Notes: generated by a model from the sequence alone, not told the origin. DNA of 64,000 nt from Litorimonas sp964511495 (GCA_964511495.1 CAZEFT010000015.1:19939-83938), one strand, 5' to 3'. Counted from the stretch's first letter, positions 17,508-26,979 are shown. Numbers and translations: made by a program.

Positions 17508-18923
17508 ATGACTTATTATAATCGCCGTCGCTTCCTGCGCTCCACCGCCGCTTTGGGCTTTGGCGCGACGACAGGGTTGTTTTCAACACTCGCGTCTCAA
17601 TCCGCTCTCGCTATGGATGTGTCAGGATATAAGGCTCTGGTCTGCTTGTTTTTCAAAGGCGGGATGGACGGCTTTGATACACTTTTTCCTCATGATCAGG
17701 AAAGCTATGACGCGTTCAAAGCTTTACGACCCAATTTATTCGGGCTCTACGATTCAGATAATCCTGACTCCAGTCGCAATCGCGATAATTTGGCCGCTCT
17801 CGGAACAGGGGTAAATACCGGCAGCCGTAGCTTTGCTTTGCCCCCACAAATGGCGGGGTTGAAAGCACTCTATGATGCTGGCGATATGGCCGTCATCGGT
17901 AATGTCGGGCCTTTAATCGAACCGACTGTCAGAGACAGCATGGTCAATGGCAGTGTGCGCCTGCCTCGCAATTTATTTTCCCATAATGATCAACAATCAA
18001 CTTGGATGTCCTTTGGCCTCGAAGGACGCCGTGATGGGTGGGGCGCAGGCTTCGCCAAAAAAGCTATCGAAGCCGATCCAAATAATGCGTCAGCTTTCAC
18101 GGCCATTACGGCCTCCAATAGCGACATCTTTTTGCGTGGCACTAATACATCACAATTTTTAGCAAGGTCCGGACAAACGGAACTTCCGATTATCAGTCAG
18201 AATTGGCGGCTAGGATCGACCCCTGATAAAGAAGCCGCCAGAGCTATTTTACGGCGTCATTTTGCCAGTGAGAATGTCGGCGCAGGAAACCTGCTCATGC
18301 GGGATGTATCACAAGCCAATCGCAAAGGGCGTGAAAACGGCTTGCTGTATGCGCAGGCGGCCGAAAATGCCACGCCATTAGCCACGGAATTTCCGAACAC
18401 AAATCTAGGGCAGCAGATGAAAACCATCGCCGAAACCATCGGCTTTAGAAATACACTGCAAGTCAACCGTCAGGTCTTCTATGCCTCCATTGGCGGGTTC
18501 GACACACATGACAATCAGGCCGGTAAATTGCCGGGCCTTCATCAGCAAATCTCAGACGCTTTAACGGCCTTCCAAACGGCTATGACAGAACTCGGCACGC
18601 TTAATGACGTCACCACCTTCACCGCTGCTGATTTTGGTCGGTCTATTACGGGGAACGGGAACGGCTCTGACCACGGTTGGGGCAGTCATCATTTCGTGAT
18701 TGGTGGTGCTGTCAAAGGCGGGCAAATTTTAGGCGATATTCCACCTTATGATTTGACACATAATGCTTATACCGAAGATAGAGGACGCCTCATACCAACA
18801 ACCTCCGTCGATCAATATGCGGCCTCACTCGGTCAATGGTTCGGTCTCAATCCGACAGATTTGAACGATGTGTTGCCGCATTGGCAGAATTTCGACACGC
18901 CTTATCTGGATTTATTCGTATAA
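17508..18923 (+). CDS. DUF1501 domain-containing protein with Tat signal
   Basis: A 471-residue protein with a twin-arginine signal (NRRRFLRS at 5-12, cleavage near ALA at 35), so it should be exported folded. The body has the DUF1501 blocks VCLFFKGGMDGFDTLFP, FSHNDQQSTWMSF and, near the C-terminus, DFGRSITGNGNGSDHGWGSHH. These place it in the alkaline-phosphatase-like (sulfatase-fold) group, with possible metal ligands among the Asp/His of SDHGWGSHH. It forms an operon with the DUF1800 gene and has an AAGGAG ribosome-binding site. Confidence 0.92.
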   Translation: MTYYNRRRFLRSTAALGFGATTGLFSTLASQSALAMDVSGYKALVCLFFKGGMDGFDTLFPHDQESYDAFKALRPNLFGLYDSDNPDSSRNRDNLAALGTGVNTGSRSFALPPQMAGLKALYDAGDMAVIGNVGPLIEPTVRDSMVNGSVRLPRNLFSHNDQQSTWMSFGLEGRRDGWGAGFAKKAIEADPNNASAFTAITASNSDIFLRGTNTSQFLARSGQTELPIISQNWRLGSTPDKEAARAILRRHFASENVGAGNLLMRDVSQANRKGRENGLLYAQAAENATPLATEFPNTNLGQQMKTIAETIGFRNTLQVNRQVFYASIGGFDTHDNQAGKLPGLHQQISDALTAFQTAMTELGTLNDVTTFTAADFGRSITGNGNGSDHGWGSHHFVIGGAVKGGQILGDIPPYDLTHNAYTEDRGRLIPTTSVDQYAASLGQWFGLNPTDLNDVLPHWQNFDTPYLDLFV

Positions 18924-18949
18924 GTGAAATGGATTTGCGTCCATTCCAC
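18924..18949 (+). terminator. Stem-loop, probable terminator of the DUF1800-DUF1501 unit
   Basis: Arms GTGAAATGGA (18924-18933) and TCCATTCCAC (18940-18949) pair at 9 of 10 positions with a 6-base loop directly after the stop codon. A T-rich stretch comes only about 15 bases later, so termination strength is uncertain. Confidence 0.45.
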
Positions 18950-19049
18950 CGCTTGAGCTTAATTTTTGTGCCTTTTGACTAAATTAGGGCTGTTCTATTC
19001 CTTCAAAATGGCGTAGCGGGAGCCATTATTTGGAAATTAGGGTAGTGTC

Positions 19050-20468
19050 ATGGCACAAACGTCCTCCAAGGAATTAAACTTCCGCCAGAGTGTTGACTTA
19101 ATGTTTAACCGCGCGGCGAGTTTCGTCGATTTGTCCCCGAAAATGGTTGAAAAAATTCGGGTCTGTAACGCCACTTACACGGTGCGTTTCGGAGTGAAAT
19201 TGCGCGGGGAGATCCACACATTTGTCGGTTACCGCGCCGTGCATTCAGAACACAAAGAGCCCGTTAAAGGCGGCATTCGCTATTCATTGGACGTCAATCA
19301 AGACGAAGTTGAGGCTTTGGCGGCTTTGATGACTTATAAAACAGCGCTTGTCGAAGTCCCCTTTGGGGGGTCAAAGGGCGGCCTTTGTATCAACCCGAAA
19401 GACTGGAGCGAAGAAGAGCTAGAGCGCATTACGCGACGTTTTACATTTGAGCTATCCCGTCGGGACCTCATCCACCCCTCGCTCAATGTTCCGGCACCGG
19501 ATATGGGCACAGGCGAACGTGAAATGGCTTGGATGATGGATGAATATCGCCGTCTCCATAATCAAAATATTGACGCCATTGCCTGTGTAACCGGGAAGCC
19601 CGTTCACCTTGGCGGTATTGAAGGGCGCGTAGAAGCCACCGGGCGTGGTGTTCAATATGCGCTTCGCGAATTTTTCCGCCATCCGGATGATGTGAAGAAA
19701 GCAGGCTTTAAAGGTGATTTGGACGGCAAAACTGTTATCGTCCAAGGTTTGGGCAATGTGGGTTATCATGCCGCAAAATTTTTAGCCGAAGAAGATGGCG
19801 CGCTTATCACAACGGTGATTGAGCGTGGCGGTGTGATTAAAAATGCCAAAGGCATCAACATTCAAGACTTGCGTGACCACATGACCGAAGGGCGACCTCT
19901 ATCTGAATTTGAAGGCGGAAAGTTCGAAGAGTCCAATGACAACGCCATTTGCGGTCGATGTGATATTCTCATCCCGGCGGCCATGGAAGGCGTTATCAAT
20001 GTCGATAACGCCCATAAAGTCAAAGCCAAACTTATCATCGAAGCCGCGAATGGCCCCGTCACAGCCAAGGCCGATAAGATCTTGCGCGACAAAGGCGTTT
20101 TCATCATCCCTGATATGTATGCCAATGCGGGGGGCGTGACTGTGTCCTATTTCGAATGGGTGAAAAACGTCAACCATATACGCTTCGGGCGTCTGCAACG
20201 CCGGAATGAAGAGCGTAAATATAATATTTTGATTGATGCGCTTGAAAGCCAAGGCATGAATTTCTCGACAAGCTTTAAGCAAGAATATCTCGAAGGCGCG
20301 GGCGAGTTGGATCTCGTCAGGGCGGGCTTGGACGATACGATGCGCACTGCCTATCAGAACATCAAAACGGCTTTGGAGAACAAGCCGGAATTGGAAGATT
20401 TCCGCACAGCGGCTTTTTATAGCGTGATTGAAGACATTGCGCTGAATTACCGCTCAATCGGACTATAG
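19050..20468 (+). CDS. Glu/Leu/Phe/Val-family dehydrogenase, likely glutamate dehydrogenase
   Basis: A 472-residue amino-acid dehydrogenase interconverting glutamate and 2-oxoglutarate with NAD(P). The substrate-binding KGGIRY is at 73-78, the family signature VPFGGSKGGL at 103-112 with conserved Lys109, NVPAPDMGTGEREMAWM in the middle, and the nucleotide loop VQGLGNVGYHAA in the second domain. The length and the C-terminal extension fit the roughly 50-kDa GDH type found in many alphaproteobacteria; leucine or phenylalanine specificity is less likely. It is monocistronic. Confidence 0.93.
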   Translation: MAQTSSKELNFRQSVDLMFNRAASFVDLSPKMVEKIRVCNATYTVRFGVKLRGEIHTFVGYRAVHSEHKEPVKGGIRYSLDVNQDEVEALAALMTYKTALVEVPFGGSKGGLCINPKDWSEEELERITRRFTFELSRRDLIHPSLNVPAPDMGTGEREMAWMMDEYRRLHNQNIDAIACVTGKPVHLGGIEGRVEATGRGVQYALREFFRHPDDVKKAGFKGDLDGKTVIVQGLGNVGYHAAKFLAEEDGALITTVIERGGVIKNAKGINIQDLRDHMTEGRPLSEFEGGKFEESNDNAICGRCDILIPAAMEGVINVDNAHKVKAKLIIEAANGPVTAKADKILRDKGVFIIPDMYANAGGVTVSYFEWVKNVNHIRFGRLQRRNEERKYNILIDALESQGMNFSTSFKQEYLEGAGELDLVRAGLDDTMRTAYQNIKTALENKPELEDFRTAAFYSVIEDIALNYRSIGL

Positions 20469-20590
20469 GTCCATACCACAAGGTCAAACGCGCCTTATAT
20501 CCAAATTTAAGCCTGAAACCCTTTCCGCTTTTGGAACGTAGCATTTTACAATAGTAATTCTGCATGCGGATAAAAGCTTAGGGCTTCATC

Positions 20591-20995
20591 ATGACTTATT
20601 TAACCGCCTATCTTTCGACATTAATTGCTTTTTTCGCGATCGATATTCTCTGGCTCGGACTTGTGGCAAAGAGTTTTTACAAAGACCAATTGGGCTCCTT
20701 TATGTTGGAAAGCCCGAATTGGCTTGTCGCGATTATTTTCTACGCGATTTATATTATCGGCATACTGGTCTTTGCCGTTAAGCCTGCATTAGAGTCCGAG
20801 CAATTGATGAAGGCCATCATATATGGAGCACTTTTTGGCTTCTTCTGTTACGCCACATATGATCTGACCAATTTGGCGACTTTGAAAAATTGGCCTCCGA
20901 AAATGGTCATTGTCGATATTATTTGGGGTACGGTTTTAACCGGTAGCAGCGCCTTTATCGGCGCTTGGCTTACGATGAAATTGGCCCCTAAATAG
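20591..20995 (+). CDS. DUF2177 family membrane protein
   Basis: A 134-residue protein with four membrane helices (about 5-27, 43-62, 73-95 and 104-128). Diagnostic residues of DUF2177 are present: the FAIDILWLGLVAKSFYKDQLG block and the YATYDLTNLATLKNWP motif between helices 3 and 4. The family has no known function. It stands alone and converges on the PPOX-type gene. Confidence 0.9.
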   Translation: MTYLTAYLSTLIAFFAIDILWLGLVAKSFYKDQLGSFMLESPNWLVAIIFYAIYIIGILVFAVKPALESEQLMKAIIYGALFGFFCYATYDLTNLATLKNWPPKMVIVDIIWGTVLTGSSAFIGAWLTMKLAPK

Positions 20996-21113
20996 AGGCT
21001 AGCCCTATCGCAAGAAAAATAACTCGCTCAAAACCATTTACAAATCTATTTATGAAACCAATAAAAAAGTCCCGCCTCAGAAGACAGGGCCTTATCAAAA
21101 TCTAAATTCAAAT

Positions 21114-21608
21114 CTATAGATTGATTGTTTTCATAGCGCCCAAATCTGGTTCTTCATTCTGTAAGTTCGCTTTCACAATTTTATAAATAAAGCTGATTGG
21201 GTTGATACCAGATTCCCAAAGTGTCGCACTCTTTGGTATGAATTTGAGCATCATTAATTTTGTATCTTCTTTTCCATCAGGGTACCAAGCTTCCACGGTT
21301 GGACTCCAAAAACGATCAACCGTTTCTTTATCGTAATGCACGCTCAAACGTCCCTTGACAGAGGCTTGATAGTCTTTGTTGATATGCACCAATTCCACCT
21401 CGCCCGGATGCATGGCAATTCTTTTGCCTAATTCGGAAAAACGGTCAGAAAAGAAATATATAATCTGTGCCTCTTCATCCACCTGCGGCGTCATGGGCTG
21501 CATATGATGGTCTTTATCCGTTGAGCCTAGCATCACGCAACGCGCATAGCTTAGCTCTTCCATTAATTGGTATTGGTAGTCTTCTTCAGTTCTGTCTAAA
21601 TCAGTCAT
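21114..21608 (-). CDS. Pyridoxamine 5'-phosphate oxidase-like (general stress protein 26 type) flavin-binding protein
   Basis: A 164-residue split-barrel protein. The ATG at 21608 (MTDLDRTEED) is chosen because AGGAAAC precedes it; a longer frame reaches 21653 but lacks a site. The sequence has the expected order: ARCVMLGSTDKDHHMQPMTP strand pair, IIYFFSDRFSELGKRIA, VELVHINKDYQASVKGRLSV, and a WYPDGKEDTKLMML segment. That last segment is typical of the GSP26 branch, which binds FMN or similar cofactors. The physiological reaction is unknown. It lies downstream of the OYE-family gene. Confidence 0.88.
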   Translation of the reverse strand: MTDLDRTEEDYQYQLMEELSYARCVMLGSTDKDHHMQPMTPQVDEEAQIIYFFSDRFSELGKRIAMHPGEVELVHINKDYQASVKGRLSVHYDKETVDRFWSPTVEAWYPDGKEDTKLMMLKFIPKSATLWESGINPISFIYKIVKANLQNEEPDLGAMKTINL

Positions 21609-21668
21609 GTTGAGTTTCCTACATTGCACGAGTGCAACGCATGAACCCACCAATTGGTTCCCAATTGA

Positions 21669-22943
21669 TTAGAACGCAGAGCCGTCTTTGGAGGAAAGCC
21701 ACGCTTTGTAACGCTTGGTTTGACGCCTTTGCCGAAGCTGCTGTTTGAGTGTGGCCAAAACGGGATTTTGCTTGTCTTTCAAAGCCAGCCCGTCACCCAA
21801 GCGATAAAGCTGTTCTTTTGTTAGCGCCATATTGGCCAGAGCTCGGAAACTCTTATTTTTCCAACTGACATTGCCGATACTTATCTTCAGATTTTTATTC
21901 GATGCCCAATCTTTCACCAAAGACGGATTATACGCCATGGCACGTGCTACACCGACAAGATCAACGCCCTCATTCAGGGCTGTCTCCGCCGTCTCTTTCC
22001 GCGTCACGCCGCCCGTCACCATCACAGGCATGGTCGCCGCTTTCATAATATCTTTGGCGAAGTCGAGGAAAAACATTGCTCTCTCTTTTGTACTTTGTGC
22101 GCGACCATCTTCGGCCAGACCCATCATCGCCGCACTTTCGTAATTTCCGCCCGAGAGCTCGACAAAGTCTATCGCTTGGGAACTTAACCAATCAACGACC
22201 TGCGCGGCGTCACTCACATCAAACCCGCCTTTTTGGAAGTCTGCAGAATTAAGCTTCACCCCAACAATGAAATCAGGTTCAACTCGCTCACGAACAGCGC
22301 GAATAACTTCGAGCAGGAAACGCGCTCTATTTTCCATGGTTCCGCCCCATTGATCCTCACGTTGATTGGTGAGGGGCGACAAAAACTGTGCAATCAAATA
22401 ACCATGAGCCGCATGAATTTGCACGCCGTCAAAACCCGCCCGTTCCGCCATATGGGCCGTATCGGCAAAGCGTTTAATCAGGCCTAGAATTTCATCATGT
22501 TCCAATGCGCGTGCCGGCGCGAATAATTTATCGGCGGGGCCCTCCAGCGTGACCTTGGTCGCCGAAGCAGACACTGCTTCAGTGCCCATATTGGCATATA
22601 CCTGCCGCCCCGGGTGAGAGATTTGCATAACAAATTGTGCCCCGCCCGACTTGCCAATTTCAGCCCATTTTTCAAAACGCGCCCGCCTGTCATCCTCTGC
22701 GAGAGAGCCTAATTCCAGCACTACCCCACCCGGCCCCGTCATTGCCGTCGGATCAACCATCACATTCCCCGTCAGGATTAATCCTGCACCGCCTTCGGCC
22801 CAAGCGGAGTAGAGATTAAATAAAGCATCCCCCGGTATTTGACCGGAATCAGCCATATTTTCTTCCATCGCCGCTTTACAGAGACGATTGGGAACGATGC
22901 GGCCATTGGGAAGCGTGAGAGGGGAGAAAAGAGTGGAGGTCAT
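21669..22943 (-). CDS. NADH:flavin oxidoreductase, Old Yellow Enzyme family
   Basis: A 424-residue FMN-dependent TIM-barrel ene-reductase. Motifs include QISHPGRQ at 107-114, the substrate-binding pair His177/His180 in QIHAAHGYL, the adjacent AQFLSPLTNQR, and the phosphate-binding VTGGVTRKETAE region. Such enzymes reduce activated C=C bonds; the exact substrate is unknown. The start overlaps the stop of the upstream CBU_0592-type gene by four bases (ATGA), so the two are translationally coupled. Confidence 0.94.
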   Translation of the reverse strand: MTSTLFSPLTLPNGRIVPNRLCKAAMEENMADSGQIPGDALFNLYSAWAEGGAGLILTGNVMVDPTAMTGPGGVVLELGSLAEDDRRARFEKWAEIGKSGGAQFVMQISHPGRQVYANMGTEAVSASATKVTLEGPADKLFAPARALEHDEILGLIKRFADTAHMAERAGFDGVQIHAAHGYLIAQFLSPLTNQREDQWGGTMENRARFLLEVIRAVRERVEPDFIVGVKLNSADFQKGGFDVSDAAQVVDWLSSQAIDFVELSGGNYESAAMMGLAEDGRAQSTKERAMFFLDFAKDIMKAATMPVMVTGGVTRKETAETALNEGVDLVGVARAMAYNPSLVKDWASNKNLKISIGNVSWKNKSFRALANMALTKEQLYRLGDGLALKDKQNPVLATLKQQLRQRRQTKRYKAWLSSKDGSAF

Positions 22944-23209
22944 GTTTGTTCGCTAGAGGATTGTAATGCCCCTCGCAAGCGCCAAGCTTTTAGCAAGCCG
23001 AACGCGCTGATGAGGAGCCAAGCAATTTCAATAATGAAAGAGGCCAAATTAAAGCTGAAAATTAAAGAGACTAAAATCAGCAACGCGCCAACGAAATTCA
23101 GCAAAGAATAACGTATCGACCTAGGGTCTATTTTCTCCACCTGCAAGAGCGCATAGCTGAGCAAAATAAGTCCGACACCGATAAGGCCCACACAATCATA
23201 GAGGGTCAT
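22940..23209 (-). CDS. CBU_0592-type small membrane protein
   Basis: An 89-residue protein with three hydrophobic helices (about 5-22, 34-53 and 57-74). The pattern of an N-terminal GLIGVGLILLSYALLQ, then YSLLNFVGALLILVSL and FIIEIAWLLISAFGL matches the small CBU_0592 membrane family, of unknown function. It is the first gene of a unit with the OYE-type reductase, overlapping it by ATGA. Confidence 0.8.
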   Translation of the reverse strand: MTLYDCVGLIGVGLILLSYALLQVEKIDPRSIRYSLLNFVGALLILVSLIFSFNLASFIIEIAWLLISAFGLLKAWRLRGALQSSSEQT

Positions 23210-23298
23210 GGAAATACCACTTCGAAATAACGCTTCAGGGTTTAATTAAACGGCCTCGCTCCTAGAGGGTTAAGTCCGGTATGAAAAGTGCTGAACTC

Positions 23299-23943
23299 TT
23301 ATATCTTTTTGGAATATCCCTCAAAACTGTTGACCCGCCGCATTGTCAGATTGATGCGACCCCCTTTTGGGACAAGAGCGCTCTGCCCGTAATAAACCTT
23401 GCTCACACCGTGATAACAAAGACGGGCTTCCCCTGCCAAAACAACAACATCGCCCGAATAGAGCTTTAGGCCTTGGGTCTTGCCACCGCGTTTTGGCCCG
23501 CCAATCCGGAACAGGGCCGGATCGCCTAAACTGACCGAGACGACAGGCGCACGCAAATCGTTCTCATCATTATCAACATGCAGACCCATTTTTGACTGGC
23601 GGTCTTCTTTATACCAATTAATCAGCGTCGCCTCGGGGCGCGCTGGGTAATCCGTTACGGCGTCCCATAAACATCCGAGCATCTCGGGCAAATCCGGCCA
23701 AGCCGAATCAGTTTTGGGATGGGTCGCTTCGTAACGGTAACCTTTCTCTTTATCCGTCACCCATCCCAGTGGTCCAAAATTGCTCATCACGACAGAAAGC
23801 GGTTGCCCCGTGCGCGGCATGGTGGGTTGAAAAAAAGGAGCCTGCTCAACACCCGCTTTCACAGCAGAAATTAGCTTGGCTTGCTCCGCAGGCGAAAAAT
23901 AAAGCGGGTAATGGGCGAAGCCTTGAGGGAAGTCCTGCGTCAT
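23299..23943 (-). CDS. alkB: AlkB-like Fe(II)/2-oxoglutarate-dependent dioxygenase
   Basis: A 214-residue enzyme that would demethylate alkylated bases in DNA or RNA by oxidation. The iron ligands are H122-x-D124 (GLHVDNDEND) and His178 (CYHGV). The 2-oxoglutarate-binding signature is R196-x-N-x-T-x-R202. The start is uncertain: 23943 leaves 19 bases after the upstream gene, whereas the frame is open to an ATG at 24015 that would overlap that gene by 53 bases. Neither has a clear ribosome-binding site. It follows a sterol-desaturase-family gene. Confidence 0.9.
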   Translation of the reverse strand: MTQDFPQGFAHYPLYFSPAEQAKLISAVKAGVEQAPFFQPTMPRTGQPLSVVMSNFGPLGWVTDKEKGYRYEATHPKTDSAWPDLPEMLGCLWDAVTDYPARPEATLINWYKEDRQSKMGLHVDNDENDLRAPVVSVSLGDPALFRIGGPKRGGKTQGLKLYSGDVVVLAGEARLCYHGVSKVYYGQSALVPKGGRINLTMRRVNSFEGYSKKI

Positions 23944-23962
23944 GTCAGTGAAAAACGCGCCG

Positions 23963-24772
23963 TTAAGACGGGCTGTTTTTCTTTCGAATAAGGGGCCAGA
24001 TAAGTTGCTCGCCAAGACTGGTGTCGGGCAGGTTCTCTACGCCGAATTCATCGGGGTATTGCCGCGTGATTTTGGCTGTGCCGAATATAATGTCCCAGAG
24101 GAAGAGCATATTACCGTAATTGCCTTTATAATGGGTCACGCCGTCTGCCATATGCCGACCATGATGCGCGAAATGTGTAGAGGGTGTACTGATAAAGCGC
24201 TCCACCACCCACATGACGGGAGAGAGCCATTTGATTTTATAGAGCGCCCTATCCCACGCGATATCAGAATGCGCGCCGTAGATAATGGTGAGCTTCATCA
24301 CGACATAAACCGCATAGACCCAGCCTAGTCCCAAATAAATCAGGATGCCTGAAAACCAAATACCCGGCATGAGCATGTAATAAAAAAGGTTGTTCCGATA
24401 CACGAGGCGGATGCTCATATAATTAGCATTATGATGCGGCCTGTGGAGTTTATAGAGCCACGGCACAGAGTGCGAGAGGCGGTGCCACCCATATTGCGTC
24501 AAATCATCGAAAATCAGAAATAAGCCGAACGCCGCAAAGACATTCAAATCTTGCAACGCATTTTGGTATTGCGGAATGACCATGAGACACAGCGTAAACG
24601 ACAGGAGCAAAATCTTCGGCTGAGTAAATAGAAGGAGCACCAGCGCCGATAGAAGTTCAACAACACCGTCACTCCTGACTTGATCTTTCTTTTTGAAAAA
24701 TTGCGTAAATAGGATTTCGGCGAGGATGAAAGCCGAGAAAATTGACAGCAATATGATGATTTCAGGTTTCAT
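23963..24772 (-). CDS. Sterol desaturase family membrane protein
   Basis: A 269-residue membrane enzyme with the eight-His pattern of the fatty acid hydroxylase superfamily: H97-x3-H101 (WHRLSH), H110-x2-H113-H114 (HRPHH), H168, and H200-x2-H203-H204 (HFAHH). Hydrophobic helices flank these motifs (about 5-25, 36-66, 78-95 and 128-166). The substrate is unknown. It is only distantly similar to the family member at 8375-9163. It is probably co-transcribed with the alkB-like gene. Confidence 0.92.
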   Translation of the reverse strand: MKPEIIILLSIFSAFILAEILFTQFFKKKDQVRSDGVVELLSALVLLLFTQPKILLLSFTLCLMVIPQYQNALQDLNVFAAFGLFLIFDDLTQYGWHRLSHSVPWLYKLHRPHHNANYMSIRLVYRNNLFYYMLMPGIWFSGILIYLGLGWVYAVYVVMKLTIIYGAHSDIAWDRALYKIKWLSPVMWVVERFISTPSTHFAHHGRHMADGVTHYKGNYGNMLFLWDIIFGTAKITRQYPDEFGVENLPDTSLGEQLIWPLIRKKNSPS

Positions 24773-25044
24773 TGAACCACCTCTTTTTATACTACCTTAT
24801 GGGTCGTATTGTTTGTGTCAAATTCTGTGGCCGCAACGCCTCTAAATACCGCCAGCAAACATGGCGCCAAAACATAAAAATATCACGCCTTGCCCTTGCA
24901 CCTTGAAAATCGGCTCCCATATCGTGCGAGACGGCGCTCTACCGTGTAAAACCGCAGATTATCAGTGAGTTTTGCACATTGCGCCCAAAATTTAACGCCG
25001 CGGTAGGGCACGTTGTAATCCCACCGCATAAGAAGGAGACTTCA
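24773..25044. other. Intergenic region carrying the dnaK promoter
   Basis: No gene is seen in these 272 bases. They separate the divergent sterol-desaturase gene from dnaK and hold a candidate heat-shock promoter (listed separately) and the dnaK leader with its AGAAGGAGA ribosome-binding site. Confidence 0.6.
24895..24922 (+). promoter_or_regulatory. Candidate RpoH (sigma-32) heat-shock promoter of dnaK
   Basis: CTTG at 24895-24898 is followed after 17 bases by CCCATAT at 24916-24922. As I recall it, the alphaproteobacterial heat-shock consensus is CTTG-N17/18-CYTATNT, and the second box fits at six of seven bases. A second CTTGAAA at 24902 overlaps it. The promoter would give a leader of about 115 bases before dnaK. 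Confidence 0.5.
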
Positions 25045-26958
25045 ATGTCAAAAGTTATTGGTATTGACCTCGGGACAACAAACTCTTGTGTTGCTGTTAT
25101 GGACGGCGACAAGCCCCGGGTTATTGAAAACTCAGAAGGCCAACGCACAACCCCTTCCGTTGTGGCCTTTACAGAAGACGGCGAACGCCTGATCGGTGTT
25201 CCAGCCCGTCGCCAAGCGGTCACAAACCCTGACCATACATATTTTGCGGTTAAGCGTTTGATTGGCCGTACTATGAAAGACCCGGCCGTCAAGAAAGACG
25301 CCAAGCTTGTCCCTTATAAGATTGTCGAAGGCAAAGGCGGCGACGCCTATGTTGAAGGGCGTGACAGCAAGCCTTTAAGCCCGTCTGAAATTTCTGCGAT
25401 GATCCTGACGAAAATGAAGGAAACTGCGGAAGACTATTTGGGATCAGCCGTGACTCAGGCCGTCATTACGGTTCCGGCTTACTTTAACGATGCCCAACGC
25501 CAAGCCACAAAAGATGCCGGTAAAATCGCCGGTTTGGAAGTTCTGCGCATTATCAACGAGCCAACCGCAGCGGCGCTCGCCTATGGCATGAACAAAGAAG
25601 ATGGTAAAACAATTGCCGTTTACGATTTGGGCGGTGGTACATTTGATGTGTCCATCCTCGAAATCGGTGACGGTGTCTTCGAAGTGAAAGCCACAAATGG
25701 TGATACATTCCTTGGCGGTGAAGACTTCGACATGGCCATTGTTGAATATTTCAACACAGAGTTCAAAAAAGAAAATGGCATTGATCTGAAATCAGACAAG
25801 CTCGCTCTTCAACGTCTGCGTGAAGAAGCTGAGAAAGCCAAAAAAGAGCTGTCTTCTGCGTCAACTTATGAAGTCAACCTTCCCTTCATCACCGCGGATG
25901 CTACTGGCCCGAAACATTTGAACATGAAGCTGACACGCGCCAAATTGGAAGCGCTCGTCGGTGATCTTATCAAGCGCACAATCGCGCCTTGTAAAAAGGC
26001 TTTGTCTGATGCCGGTATCAAAGCCGGTGATGTAGACGAAGTTGTCTTGGTCGGTGGTATGACCCGCATGCCTGCGGTTCAAAAAGCTGTCTCCGATTTC
26101 TTCGGGAAAGAGCCTCATAAAGGCGTGAACCCTGACGAAGTGGTTGCCATGGGTGCCGCCATTCAAGCCGGCGTTCTACAAGGTGACGTAAAAGACGTTC
26201 TCTTGCTTGATGTGACACCTCTATCCTTGGGTATTGAAACTGAAGGCGGTGTCTTTACCCGTATGATTGATCGAAACACGACAATCCCGACGAAGAAGTC
26301 ACAAGTCTATTCAACAGCCGCAGATAATCAGTCCGCTGTAACCATCCGTGTCTCACAAGGTGAGCGCGAAATGGCTGCTGATAATAAATTGCTTGGTCAA
26401 TTCGATCTGGTCGGTATTCCACCCGCTCCGCGCGGCATGCCGCAAATCGAAGTCACTTTTGACATTGATGCCAACGGCATTGTCAATGTATCAGCCAAAG
26501 ACAAAGCAACAGGCAAGGAACAGCAAATTCGTATCCAAGCCAGTGGTGGTCTGTCCGATGATGATATTGAAAGCATGATCAAAGACGCCGAAGCCAATGC
26601 GGATGAAGATAAAGCCCGTCGTGAATTGGCCGAAGCCAAAAATCAGGCCGAAGCCCTGACACATAAAGCTGAATCTGATTTGAAAGAGCATGGCGAGAGC
26701 CTCTCTGACGAAGACAAAGAAGCGATCGAAGTGGCTATTAAAGAGTTGCGCGAAACTGCGGAAACCGATGATACAGCCCTGATCACAGATAAGATTCAGG
26801 TCCTCACAGCCGCCGTCATGAAAATGGGTGAGGCAATTTACGCCAATGCTCAAGCCGATGAAGGCCCGACCTCTGCGGCCGCCGATGCTGAAGACGGCGA
26901 CGATGATGACGACATTGTTGATGCGGAGTTTGAAGACGTCGAAGACGATAAGTCCTAA
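25045..26958 (+). CDS. dnaK: Chaperone DnaK (Hsp70)
   Basis: A 637-residue Hsp70. The start MSKVIGIDLGTTNSCVAVMD is at 25045, behind AGAAGGAGA; an upstream in-frame ATG at 24979 has no support. The ATPase domain carries the phosphate loops DLGGGTFDVSIL and VVLVGGMTRMPAVQ, the linker DVLLLDVTPLSLGIETEGG precedes the substrate-binding domain, and the tail is acidic (EDGDDDDD). It folds proteins with DnaJ and GrpE. A candidate sigma-32 promoter lies upstream and a strong terminator downstream, so it looks transcribed independently of dnaJ. Confidence 0.99.
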   Translation: MSKVIGIDLGTTNSCVAVMDGDKPRVIENSEGQRTTPSVVAFTEDGERLIGVPARRQAVTNPDHTYFAVKRLIGRTMKDPAVKKDAKLVPYKIVEGKGGDAYVEGRDSKPLSPSEISAMILTKMKETAEDYLGSAVTQAVITVPAYFNDAQRQATKDAGKIAGLEVLRIINEPTAAALAYGMNKEDGKTIAVYDLGGGTFDVSILEIGDGVFEVKATNGDTFLGGEDFDMAIVEYFNTEFKKENGIDLKSDKLALQRLREEAEKAKKELSSASTYEVNLPFITADATGPKHLNMKLTRAKLEALVGDLIKRTIAPCKKALSDAGIKAGDVDEVVLVGGMTRMPAVQKAVSDFFGKEPHKGVNPDEVVAMGAAIQAGVLQGDVKDVLLLDVTPLSLGIETEGGVFTRMIDRNTTIPTKKSQVYSTAADNQSAVTIRVSQGEREMAADNKLLGQFDLVGIPPAPRGMPQIEVTFDIDANGIVNVSAKDKATGKEQQIRIQASGGLSDDDIESMIKDAEANADEDKARRELAEAKNQAEALTHKAESDLKEHGESLSDEDKEAIEVAIKELRETAETDDTALITDKIQVLTAAVMKMGEAIYANAQADEGPTSAAADAEDGDDDDDIVDAEFEDVEDDKS

Positions 26959-26979
26959 GCCGTTTTAAACTCTTAATGA

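Noticed and set aside
24979..25044. N-terminal extension of DnaK by 22 residues
   Set aside because: No ribosome-binding site before 24979, and the internal start at 25045 has AGAAGGAGA and gives the standard Hsp70 N-terminus.
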